Of a stretch of 64,000 nt of DNA, positions 9,601-17,232 are shown one piece after another (positions within the stretch are counted from its first letter, which is position 1; every line of letters starts with the position of its first letter). A program made the position numbers and the translations under genes. The notes under the pieces were generated by a model. That model was not told the origin of the DNA, made no database searches, and saw nothing but the letters and a program-made list of their open reading frames with translations. Origin of the DNA: VXYL01 sp965243095 (lineage in GTDB: Bacteria; Pseudomonadota; Gammaproteobacteria; Pseudomonadales; Azotimanducaceae); assembly GCA_965243095.1 (NCBI GenBank), contig OZ251530.1:2046001-2110000 (forward strand). Reading direction: 5' to 3'.

Positions 9601-12055
9601 CGGGCTCACTGCTTTGCGGACGGTGCAGATGTCGAACACCAATGTCGCGGACATCGGGCCGTTGGTGCGGAACCCCGGCATCGGCGACGGCGACAACATC
9701 GAGGTCCACGGCAACCCCATTCCCTGCGGCGCGAACGCGCAGTCGGTGCGAGCGTTGCAGGCGCGGGGCGCACGGGTCTATGCGGACGACGTGCCGCTGC
9801 GCTCGCCGCGGAAACTGGTCGCCATACCGGGCGATGGGAGAGCATCGTTGCGGTGGCGCGCCCCCGCGGGATGCGCCGTCGCCGGCTACGAGTTCCGCCA
9901 AGGCGTTGGCAAGTCGCCGGTGTTCCATGCTTGGACCGCCATCGGCAGCGGTACCAGCCACACCGTTGCGGGCTTGGCCAACGGCGCCCAGCACGCCTTC
10001 GAGGTGCGCGCCGTGGGCGTGCGCGGGGCGGGCGAGGCGAGCCGCGTCCAAGTCGCGTTGGCCGCGGACCCGAAAGCCGAAGTCGAGATTCGGGACGCGC
10101 AACTGCGCCGGGCCTTCGCGCAACGGCTCTCCGCTCGCAAGCAAACGCCCGGCGCGGCCGGAAGCGGCAAGACGGCGATCACGCAGGCGGACATGGCGGC
10201 GTTCACGGTGCTCGATCTGGACGGCCGGCAAATCTCCGATTTGGCCGGTTTGGAACATGCGGTCAACCTCCGCACGCTGCGGCTCAACGGCAATTCCGTA
10301 GCCATATTGGCACCCATCAGCGAGCTGCCGTTTCTCTCCTCGCTTTGGCTTGGCGCAAACGGTCTGCGGGACATCTCCGCCTTGGCCAACATGGCGGGAT
10401 TGACCGAACTCGCCTTGGACGGCAACCGCATCTCGGACATCACCGCGCTCTCCGAGCTTCCCTCCCTGACGCGGCTTTGGCTGAACGACAACGCGATCAC
10501 GGACATCGCGCCGCTGGCGGCGAACACGGAGCTCGGCGGTGGCGACATCCGGCCGGACGGCAGCAGCGACTACATCGACCTGCGCGGCAACCCGCTCGAT
10601 GCCGAAGCCGTGAATGACCATGCGCCGCTGCTCCGGCACCGCGGCGCCGCCGTGCTCGTGGACGAGGATTCGCATACCGCGCCCATCGTCGTGGCAGGCG
10701 GTTCGTCGTTCGGCGACGGTTTCGTCCGCGTCGTCAACCGCACGGGCACAAGCGGCGAGGTCAGCATCGCGGCCATCGACAACGCCGGCCGCCGACACGG
10801 GCCAGCCACCTTGCCCATCCGCCCGAAGCGCGCGGTCGCCTTCGACTCCGAGGACCTGGAGCATGGCAACTCGACCATCAGCATGGACCGCGGCGTGGGG
10901 AATGGCGAAGGCGATTGGCGCCTCGAGTTGCGTTCGCCGCTGGACATCGACGTCTCCGCGTACGCCCGGACAGGCGCGGGCTTGGTGGCCAGCATGAACG
11001 TCTTGGCGCCCGAATCCTACGCAACGCATCTCGCGCCCACGTTCAATCCGGGCAGCAACACCGGCCGCGTGAGCAAGCTGCGGATCATCAATCCGACGCG
11101 CAAGATGGCGCGGGTGTTGATCGAAGGCGTGGACGACGCCGGCGCCGTCGCAACGGTTGCCGTAACCGTGCCGGCAGGGGGAGTGCGCGACTTCACCGCG
11201 GCGGCGTTGGAATCCGGCGTTGGCGAGGGCATTGCCGCCGGCGGTTTGGGCGACGGCATCGGCAAGTGGCGGCTGCATTCGACCTCCTATGACGGCGTTC
11301 GCGTGCTCAGCTTGATGGCGGCGGATGGACAACTGACGAACCTCTCGGCAACCCCGGAGACATCGGCGGATTCGCGGCAGCATCTGACGCTGTTCCCCGC
11401 CGACGAGTGGCCGGGGGAGGTGTTGTTGCGCTTCGTGAACGAGTCGGCGGTGGGCGGAAGCGTCGAGATACGGGCTTTCGACAGAGACGGTCACGCCCGA
11501 GCGCCGGTATTCCTGGCCATCGGCGCCGGCGCCGCCGTGCATATCACCCCCCGCGAACTGGCCGAAGGCAATGCCGCCAAGGGCCTGCCCGCGGGCGTTG
11601 GCGAAGACGCTTGGCGCTTGGAGTTGCGCTCACCGCTGAACGCTTACGCCGGGAGCTATCTGCGACCGGCCGGCGCTGGCCCCTTGCGAACAATGCACAC
11701 GTTCGCGCCGCGGATTGATGGCGCCAGCCGCGTGGCGTTCTTCGGCGCGGCAGGCGACCATCCCACCGGCACGTTGCGGCTGGTGAACGTCGGGGAAGCC
11801 GCGGCGAGAGTCGCAATCTCCGGCATTGACGACAGCGGCAGGTCGCCCGGCAGCGTGGTGTACGCCACCGTTCCCGCCGGGGCGACCCGGGATTTCACCG
11901 CCGCCGAACTGGAAACCGGCTCGGCGGAAGGGTTGTCCGGCGCGTTGGGCGACGGCACCGGCGAATGGCGGCTGCTGGTGGAGTCTGACGGCGATGTGTA
12001 CGCCGCCAGTCTCATCCAAAACTCCACCGGCCAGATGGAGAACGTGTCGAGATAA
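6692..12055 (+). CDS. Secreted multidomain protein: FN3, PKD-like, LRR and C-terminal repeats
   Basis: A 1787-residue exported protein preceded by a strong GGAGGA ribosome site at 6682. A signal peptide ends near residue 36 (LTALSAQA). It then has an FN3-like unit (about 39-130), four PKD/Ig-like units of about 90 residues, and a second FN3 unit (about 512-603) almost identical to the first (about 5 changes in 91). Two more PKD-like units follow. A leucine-rich block (ISDISPLAGLTSL-type repeats, about 830-990), a third FN3 unit and a second LRR block come next. The C-terminus has four repeats built around an RxVN...IDDAGR core. There is no LPxTG motif or clear catalytic site. It is probably a surface or secreted adhesin or binding protein; the ligand is unknown. 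Confidence 0.85.
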   Translation: MLAAEMAIASHAPRGRPGLRALLALFSLLTALSAQAAAPTVAPENLRFVVGDGQLEFLWDPVAGATGYQYRLKAGKGAYSPWTTVAGSATRHTASGLANGVVHRFKVRALNGNRKGPSCPAVSATPEAETEAPPVARAGHDRSVAEDRWAKLDGSGSSDAAGRTLAYSWRQSGGRPTVSLSGADTATPSFEAPNLVAPATLTFELTVSAGDASATDTVDITIDADNDPPTARAAPEGRTFGGGGAVRLDGSGSWDPEGEELAFSWRQTAGPDVSLTGADTALPSFDAPELAAASTLTFELTVSAGGASATDTVDVAVAASAQPPVAHAGRDRSVAEDHSAKLDGSRSSDAAGRTLTFSWRQTAGPEVSLSGVDTATPSFETPNLVAPTKLTFELTVSAGGASATDTVHITIDADNDPPTAHVARESGTFAGGKTVRLDGSGSWDPEGEELAFSWRQTAGATVSLTGADTALPSFDAPKLDAAATLTFELTVSDGGVSATDTVDVSVAASQRRAPTVAPENLRFVVGDGHIEFLWDPVAEATGYQYRLKAGKNAYSPWTTVAGSGTRHTASGLANGVVHRFKVRALNGNRKGPSCPAVSATPEGEVVPPVARAGTDRSVAEDRTATLDGGGSTGPAGHALAYSWRQSGGRPTVSLSGANTATPSFDAPNLVAPATLTFELTVSAGGESATDTVAITIDADNDPPTAYASRESRTFGSGGAVWLDGSGSWDPEGEELSFSWRQTAGATVSLTDADTAVPWFDPPELAHAATLTFELTVSAGGASATDTVDVPVTASAPAIAIADGHVRGCVEKALDKEAGEAITAAEMATITTLYCAVTWSEEDEFGDSTIVSQAASLAGLEYATGLVELNIGRHVVSDLSPLAGLTSLRVLSAPIGPIADISPLAKLTGLTDLWLGGNAIADISPLAGLVSLRELNVGANAVTNIDAVAKLTSLTWLGIYSNAISDISPLAGLTALRTVQMSNTNVADIGPLVRNPGIGDGDNIEVHGNPIPCGANAQSVRALQARGARVYADDVPLRSPRKLVAIPGDGRASLRWRAPAGCAVAGYEFRQGVGKSPVFHAWTAIGSGTSHTVAGLANGAQHAFEVRAVGVRGAGEASRVQVALAADPKAEVEIRDAQLRRAFAQRLSARKQTPGAAGSGKTAITQADMAAFTVLDLDGRQISDLAGLEHAVNLRTLRLNGNSVAILAPISELPFLSSLWLGANGLRDISALANMAGLTELALDGNRISDITALSELPSLTRLWLNDNAITDIAPLAANTELGGGDIRPDGSSDYIDLRGNPLDAEAVNDHAPLLRHRGAAVLVDEDSHTAPIVVAGGSSFGDGFVRVVNRTGTSGEVSIAAIDNAGRRHGPATLPIRPKRAVAFDSEDLEHGNSTISMDRGVGNGEGDWRLELRSPLDIDVSAYARTGAGLVASMNVLAPESYATHLAPTFNPGSNTGRVSKLRIINPTRKMARVLIEGVDDAGAVATVAVTVPAGGVRDFTAAALESGVGEGIAAGGLGDGIGKWRLHSTSYDGVRVLSLMAADGQLTNLSATPETSADSRQHLTLFPADEWPGEVLLRFVNESAVGGSVEIRAFDRDGHARAPVFLAIGAGAAVHITPRELAEGNAAKGLPAGVGEDAWRLELRSPLNAYAGSYLRPAGAGPLRTMHTFAPRIDGASRVAFFGAAGDHPTGTLRLVNVGEAAARVAISGIDDSGRSPGSVVYATVPAGATRDFTAAELETGSAEGLSGALGDGTGEWRLLVESDGDVYAASLIQNSTGQMENVSR

Positions 12056-12077
12056 GGCCCGCCGCTAGGGCGGCCTT
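12054..12077 (+). terminator. Candidate terminator hairpin after the modular protein
   Basis: The sequence starting at the stop codon of the large modular protein forms a GC-rich stem (AAGGC, bulged C, CGCC pairing with GGCG, GCCTT) around a short GCTAG loop. There is no strong T-run afterwards, so it would be an imperfect intrinsic terminator. It lies between two convergent genes. Confidence 0.35.
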
Positions 12078-12107
12078 GTCAATGCCAAAGCCGCCGCACC
12101 GAGGTCT

Positions 12108-13763
12108 TCAGGTCGTCAACCAACCGAACTGCTGCGGCTTCCTGCCGGCGCGCGGATTCAGCGCCACGTTCACCAGCGCCGGGCCGGTGTGCGCCATCGC
12201 CGCGTCCAGCGCGGCGCGGAGGTCCTTCGGGTCCTCCACATAGAAGCCCTTGCCGCCCAAGGCTTCCAGCATGCCGTCGTAGCGGGCGCCGTAGGTGAGG
12301 TTGCCCGGCGGCGCGGTGCGGCCTTCCGGCAGCGGATGCATGCCGCCGCCGATGCCGCCGTTGTTGAGCACGACGAGTTTCACCGGCAGGTTGTAGCGCA
12401 CCATCGTTTCCAGTTCCATGCCGGTGAAGCCGAAGGCGCTGTCGCCCTGCACGGAGACGATGGGCTTGTCCGGGTTGGTCACCGCCGCGGCGATGGCGAA
12501 GCCGAGGCCCACGCCCATGGTGCCGTAGGTGCCGGCGTCCAAGCGGTGGCGCGGCTTGCGGTTGGGCATCTGCGTGCGGCCGATGTCCATGGTGTTCGCG
12601 CCTTCGCCGATGATGATGGCGTCTTCCGGCAGCCACTCCACGATGTCCTTGAAGGCGCGGTAGTAGTTGGTGGGCGCGGAATCGTCGTCGATCATCGGCT
12701 GCACCGCGGCCATGTTGGCGTCCGCCTTCTCTTTCAGCAGGGCGCGCCACGGCGTCTCCGAGGGATAGAACCACTGGCGGTTGCCGAGGGCGCGGTTCAG
12801 CTGGCCCACCACCGCCTTGCCGTCGCCCACCAGCGCCACTTCCGCCGGTACGTTGGTGCCGATCTCCGTGGGTTCGATGTCCAGTTGCACGATGCGCACG
12901 TCCTTGTGGAAGCGCGGCGGCAAGCCGAAGTGCATGATCCAGTTCAGCCGCGCGCCCAGCAGGAACACCAAGTCCGCATCGCGCAGCGCCGTGCTGCGGG
13001 CGGCGCCCACCGAGAGCGGGTCGTCGTCCGGCATGGTGCCTTTGCCCATGGGCGAATTGAGGAACGGCAGCTGGGTGCGTTGCAGGAACTCGCGCACTTC
13101 GTCCTCGGCGCGCGCCCACGCCATGCCTTTGCCCACCACCACCAGCGGGCGTTCGGCGGATTCCAGCGCGGAGAGCGCCGCTTCCACGGCGTCCGGGTCC
13201 GCCATCGTGCGCGGCGGCGCCGGCACAAGGGCGGCCTCGGCCACTTCGCTTTCCTCACATTCGCCGCGGATGATGTCGTCCGGGAAGTCTAGGTAGGCCG
13301 CGCCGGGACGCCCGTAGAGGGCGTGGCGAACGGCTTGGTTGACGTAGTAGGGGATGCGGTGGACGTGCTCGATGGCGTGGGCGTACTTGCAATACGGCGC
13401 CGCCAGTTCCACTTGCCGCTCCTCTTGGAAGCCGCCCATGCCGTTCTGGTACACCGGCGAGGCGCCGCCGATGAGGATCATCGGCCAGCAGTTCTGCTTC
13501 GCGTTGGCGAGGCCGGCGAAGGCGTGGATGACGCCCGGCCCGGACACCGTGAGGCACGCCTGCGGCCGGCCGGTGAGGTAGCCGGCGGCATGCGCCGCGT
13601 AGCTCGCGGCCTGCTCGTTGCGCATGCCGACGTAGGTGATGCCGGCCTTCTGCGCGTCCGCCGCGAAGCCCTGCACCGGAAACCCGACGATGCCGAAAAT
13701 GTAATCCACACCTTGTTGTTTGAGACTGCGCGCCATCAACGTCGCGCCATTGACCGTGGCCAT
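12108..13763 (-). CDS. Oxalyl-CoA decarboxylase / 2-hydroxyacyl-CoA lyase-type ThDP enzyme
   Basis: A 551-residue thiamine diphosphate enzyme with the usual three domains. The N-terminal catalytic Glu is E50 in GMRNEQAASYAAHAAGY. The central domain covers about 190-330. The cofactor-binding segment includes AGTYGTMGVGLGFA and QGDSAFGFTGMELET followed by VVLNNGG. This region closely resembles 2-hydroxyacyl-CoA lyase (HACL1) and oxalyl-CoA decarboxylase rather than acetolactate synthase. The reaction would cleave a 2-hydroxyacyl-CoA to aldehyde plus formyl-CoA, or decarboxylate oxalyl-CoA. It is transcribed divergently from an acyl-CoA dehydrogenase with 151 nt between starts. The two activities cannot be told apart by eye. 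Confidence 0.8.
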   Translation of the reverse strand: MATVNGATLMARSLKQQGVDYIFGIVGFPVQGFAADAQKAGITYVGMRNEQAASYAAHAAGYLTGRPQACLTVSGPGVIHAFAGLANAKQNCWPMILIGGASPVYQNGMGGFQEERQVELAAPYCKYAHAIEHVHRIPYYVNQAVRHALYGRPGAAYLDFPDDIIRGECEESEVAEAALVPAPPRTMADPDAVEAALSALESAERPLVVVGKGMAWARAEDEVREFLQRTQLPFLNSPMGKGTMPDDDPLSVGAARSTALRDADLVFLLGARLNWIMHFGLPPRFHKDVRIVQLDIEPTEIGTNVPAEVALVGDGKAVVGQLNRALGNRQWFYPSETPWRALLKEKADANMAAVQPMIDDDSAPTNYYRAFKDIVEWLPEDAIIIGEGANTMDIGRTQMPNRKPRHRLDAGTYGTMGVGLGFAIAAAVTNPDKPIVSVQGDSAFGFTGMELETMVRYNLPVKLVVLNNGGIGGGMHPLPEGRTAPPGNLTYGARYDGMLEALGGKGFYVEDPKDLRAALDAAMAHTGPALVNVALNPRAGRKPQQFGWLTT

Positions 13764-13914
13764 GTGCCCTCCCCGTTAGACCTGCGATGGTCGGGCCCTC
13801 GCAAGAGCCCGCCCTAGCTGAGCGCCCACTTTACCACTACCGGCGTCGCAGTCGGCAACCAGCGAACTGCTACAATCCAACGCAACACCACAAGACGGGG
13901 CAAGGGGAGTAGCT

Positions 13915-15195
13915 ATGGCGGAAGCCGGGTTGGCCGATCTGGACGCGGATCTCAACAATCTCGTGATGAGCGAGGAGGTGGAGCCGCTGTACGCCGCGGT
14001 GAGGAAGTTCATCGGCGAGGAGGTGGAGCCGCGCACGCCGGACTACTTCGCCGCCGCCTTCGAGCATGGCGACCGGTGGAGCTTGTCCCCGCGCCAAGAG
14101 GACATCTTGGGCGGCCTCAAGGACCAAGCCAAGGCGAACGGCCTGTGGAACTTCTTCCTGCCGGACGCCGACACCGGCGAAGGCCTGAAGAACCTCGACT
14201 ACGCCTACATCGCCGCCGAGTTGGGCAAGAACCCCATCGCCTCCGAGTGCCTCAATTGCAGCGCGCCGGACACCGGCAACATGGAGGTGCTGGAGCGCTA
14301 CGGCACGGCCGAGCAGAAGGAGAAGTGGTTGAAGCCGCTCTTGAACGGCGAGATCCGCTCCGCCTACGCGATGACGGAGCCGAATCTGGCTTCCTCCGAC
14401 GCCAAGCAAATCGCCACCCAAGCGCGACTCGACGGCGACGAGTGGGTGCTGAAGGGCGAGAAGTTCTACATCTCCGGCGCCGGCGATTCGCGCTGCAAGA
14501 TCATGATCGCGATGGTGCAAACCAGCCCGGACGCGCCGCCGCACCGCCAGCAGTCGCAGATTCTGGTGCCGAAGGACACGCCCGGCGTGGAGATCATCGA
14601 ACCGATGACGGTGTTCGGGCACGACGACGCGCCGCACGGCCACATGCATCTGCGCTTCAACGACGCCCGTGTGCCGAAGGAGAACATCCTGCTCGGTGAA
14701 GGCCGCGGCTTCGAGATTTCCCAAGGGCGCTTGGGCCCGGGGCGCATCCACCACTGCATGCGCTCGGTGGGGCAGGCGGAGCGGGCGCTGGATCTGATGG
14801 TGCGGCGCGGCATGTCCCGGGAGGCGTTCGGCAAGCCGCTGGTGCAGCTGGGCAAGAACCTGGAACTGGTCTCCCGCGCCCGCATCGAGATCGAGGCCAT
14901 GCGCTTGATGGTGCTGAAGGCCGCCAAGGCGATGGACGTGCTCGGCAACCGCGAGGCGCGCGTTTGGGTACACATGTGCAAGGCCATGATCCCGGAGCGC
15001 GTCTGCCAGATCATCGACCAAGCGATTCAGATGCATGGCGCGGCCGGCGTTTCGCAATGGACGCCGCTCGCCGGCATGTACACCGGCCAACGCACGCTGC
15101 GCATCGCCGACGGCCCGGACGAGGTGCATCACCTGGTGGTGGGCCGGGCGGAACTGCGGAGATACGACGAGAACTTCGGCCGCGGCGCGCCTTAG
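13915..15195 (+). CDS. Acyl-CoA dehydrogenase
   Basis: A 426-residue flavoprotein of the acyl-CoA dehydrogenase superfamily. AYAMTEPNLASSDA is the conserved FAD/substrate motif. GRIHHCMRSVGQAERALDLM and SREAFGKPLVQLGKN mark the C-terminal helical domain. IQMHGAAGVSQWTPLAGMY and LRIADGPDEVHH complete it. The sequence is of the ACAD10/11-like, long-chain type. The ATG follows AGGGGAG with good spacing. It should oxidise a fatty acyl-CoA at the alpha-beta bond and pass electrons to ETF. A carboxylesterase follows 72 nt downstream on the same strand. Confidence 0.9.
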   Translation: MAEAGLADLDADLNNLVMSEEVEPLYAAVRKFIGEEVEPRTPDYFAAAFEHGDRWSLSPRQEDILGGLKDQAKANGLWNFFLPDADTGEGLKNLDYAYIAAELGKNPIASECLNCSAPDTGNMEVLERYGTAEQKEKWLKPLLNGEIRSAYAMTEPNLASSDAKQIATQARLDGDEWVLKGEKFYISGAGDSRCKIMIAMVQTSPDAPPHRQQSQILVPKDTPGVEIIEPMTVFGHDDAPHGHMHLRFNDARVPKENILLGEGRGFEISQGRLGPGRIHHCMRSVGQAERALDLMVRRGMSREAFGKPLVQLGKNLELVSRARIEIEAMRLMVLKAAKAMDVLGNREARVWVHMCKAMIPERVCQIIDQAIQMHGAAGVSQWTPLAGMYTGQRTLRIADGPDEVHHLVVGRAELRRYDENFGRGAP

Positions 15196-15267
15196 CAGGC
15201 GCGTGGGAGTTTGCTGCGCAAACTCTGCGCCGGAGAGAGACTTGACTCGCCTGCAGTGGGCTTGCGG

Positions 15268-16737
15268 ATGCCGCTAGCGGAAATCAGCACCGGACGGCTG
15301 CGCGGCCAAGCGTGCGATGGCGTGCTTGCCTTCCGCGGCATCCCCTTCGCCAAGCCGCCGGTGGGCGATCTGCGCTGGCGGGCACCGGCGCCGCCGGAAC
15401 CGTGGGCCGGCGTGCGCGACGCCACGGCGTTCGGGCCGTGCGCCATCCAATCCACCATCCCGGGCACCGTCGGCGAGCTCATCGGCATCGCCACGCACGA
15501 GACCAGCGAGGATTGCCTCTATCTGAACGTGTGGACGCCGGCGCTGGACGACGCCAAGCGCCCGGTGCTGGTGTGGATTCACGGCGGCGGCAACACCGTC
15601 GGCGCCGGATCGCAGCCGCGCGTGAACGGCAGCCGCTTGGCGCGTATGGGCGATGTGGTGGTGGTCACCATCAACTACCGCCTCGGCGCCCTCGGCTTCC
15701 TGCACGCCCCGGAGCTGGGCGCGAGCGGCAACGAGGCGCTGCTGGATCAAACGGCGGCGCTGCGCTGGGTGCGCCGGGAGATCGGCGCGTTTGGCGGCGA
15801 TGCGGCCAACGTCACCGTGTGCGGCCAATCCGCCGGCGGCTTCGACATCGCGCAACTGATGGCGATGCCGGCCGCCGCCGGCGCCTTCGACAAGGCGGTG
15901 CCCATGAGCGGCTCGCTGACCACGCCGGTGAGCGCGGACGCCGCGGCGCGAACCGCGCAGGCGCTGGCCGACGAATTCGGCGGCATGGACAAGCTGCGCG
16001 CGGCCTCCGCGGCGGACATCCACGCCTGCCAAGGGAAGATCCCAAACGCGCGCTGGGCCCCCACCCTCGACGGCACCGTGATCGCCGAGGACGCCGCCGA
16101 CGTGCTGCGCACCGGCCGCTTCACCCGCGACATGCCGCTGTTGATCGGCCACACCCGGGACGAATCCACGCTGTTCACGATGTTCAACAAGCGCTTGACG
16201 ACGATGGATCGCGACGCCTTGCTCGAACAAGCCCGCGCCCCCTTCGGCGAACGCGCTGCGGCGGCCGTGGCGTGCTTCGAAGCCGAACGCGCGGCGGCCA
16301 ATCTGCTGATCGAACCGTGGCAAACATGGGCCGCCATCGCCACCGACCGCATGTTCCGAATGCCCGCCATCCGCACCGCCGAATGTCACCTCGCCCACAC
16401 CGGCAAGGTGTGGATGTACCGCTTCGACCACCCTTCGCCGGCGCACGACGGGCGCTTGGGCGCCTGCCACTCGGTGGACATTCCGTTCGTTTGGGGCACA
16501 CACGGGCTGCCGGCGTTGCAGCGCTTCTGCGGCGAAGGCGAGGATGTCGCGCGGCTCTCCGAGCGCGTCATGGCCGCGTGGCTGGCGTTCGCCCGCCACG
16601 GCGACCCCAACACGGAGACGCTGCCTAGCTGGCCGGCCTATGACGCGCGGGAGCGCACCACCATGCTGTTGCGCGGCGATATGCGCGTGGAGCAAGCGCC
16701 GTTCGACGAAACGCGGCGGCTATGGGCGTCTCTTTGA
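15268..16737 (+). CDS. Type-B carboxylesterase (para-nitrobenzyl esterase-like)
   Basis: A 489-residue alpha/beta hydrolase of the carboxylesterase type-B family. The oxyanion-hole HGGG is at 105-108 and the EDCLYLNVWTP signature at 81-91. The nucleophile S188 is in CGQSAGG, where Gln replaces the usual Glu of GESAGG. E299 in GHTRDES and H401 in GACHSVDIP complete the triad. No signal peptide is seen, so it is probably cytoplasmic. The ATG at 15268 begins the conserved domain. It may be co-transcribed with the acyl-CoA dehydrogenase. The ester substrate is unknown. Confidence 0.88.
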   Translation: MPLAEISTGRLRGQACDGVLAFRGIPFAKPPVGDLRWRAPAPPEPWAGVRDATAFGPCAIQSTIPGTVGELIGIATHETSEDCLYLNVWTPALDDAKRPVLVWIHGGGNTVGAGSQPRVNGSRLARMGDVVVVTINYRLGALGFLHAPELGASGNEALLDQTAALRWVRREIGAFGGDAANVTVCGQSAGGFDIAQLMAMPAAAGAFDKAVPMSGSLTTPVSADAAARTAQALADEFGGMDKLRAASAADIHACQGKIPNARWAPTLDGTVIAEDAADVLRTGRFTRDMPLLIGHTRDESTLFTMFNKRLTTMDRDALLEQARAPFGERAAAAVACFEAERAAANLLIEPWQTWAAIATDRMFRMPAIRTAECHLAHTGKVWMYRFDHPSPAHDGRLGACHSVDIPFVWGTHGLPALQRFCGEGEDVARLSERVMAAWLAFARHGDPNTETLPSWPAYDARERTTMLLRGDMRVEQAPFDETRRLWASL

Positions 16738-16791
16738 GCGTTGCCGTTGTCCGCGCCGCATCCGCCATGAACAACCGCGCCGGAACGCCGA

Positions 16792-17091
16792 TCAAGCCGG
16801 CGGCTGATGCTGCCTTGGCAAACCGCCGCGCTTCAAGGACTCCACGTCGCGGGCCACGCCGTTGACTTGGCCCTGCAACCCGGTGACTTGGCCCTGCAAG
16901 CCATTGATTTGGCTTTGCAGGCCCTCGCTCGCATCGTTGATTTGGCTTTGCAAACCGTCCAAGCGACCGTTGAAGCGCACTTCCATTTCGGCCATTTCCT
17001 CGAGCACGGGGGTCACGGCTTCCTCCACCGTTCCCTTGATGGCTTCGGCAAACAACTCGGCCGGCGTCGCGCCGTTGAATTTGGTGGTCAT
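16792..17091 (-). CDS. Small heptad-repeat (coiled-coil) protein
   Basis: A 99-residue protein starting at ATG 17091, with a near-ideal AAAGGAGA ribosome site 5-10 nt upstream. Residues 45-85 repeat units such as GLQSQIN and GLQGQV at 7-residue spacing with hydrophobic a/d positions, indicating a coiled coil. The N-terminal half is rich in Glu and Ala (AEAIKGTVEEAVTPVLEE). There is no signal peptide or known domain. Similar short coiled-coil ORFs can act as oligomerisation or antitoxin-like partners, but nothing here supports a specific role. It is convergent with the esterase gene. Confidence 0.65.
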   Translation of the reverse strand: MTTKFNGATPAELFAEAIKGTVEEAVTPVLEEMAEMEVRFNGRLDGLQSQINDASEGLQSQINGLQGQVTGLQGQVNGVARDVESLKRGGLPRQHQPPA

Positions 17092-17232
17092 CACTATCTC
17101 CTTTGATTTGGTGTTGTGACCGCTGATGGACTCAAGCATAGCACGCCAGCGGCGCCACCAGCGACAGAAAACGTCCGCAAGATCGAACGGTTCGCGCTAT
17201 ATTGGGCGCATGAGCATGCAACCGGATAGGCT

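Noticed and set aside
13871..13876. A TACAAT -10 box before the acyl-CoA dehydrogenase
   Set aside because: The position is sensible but no matching -35 sequence was seen, so it is not listed as a feature.
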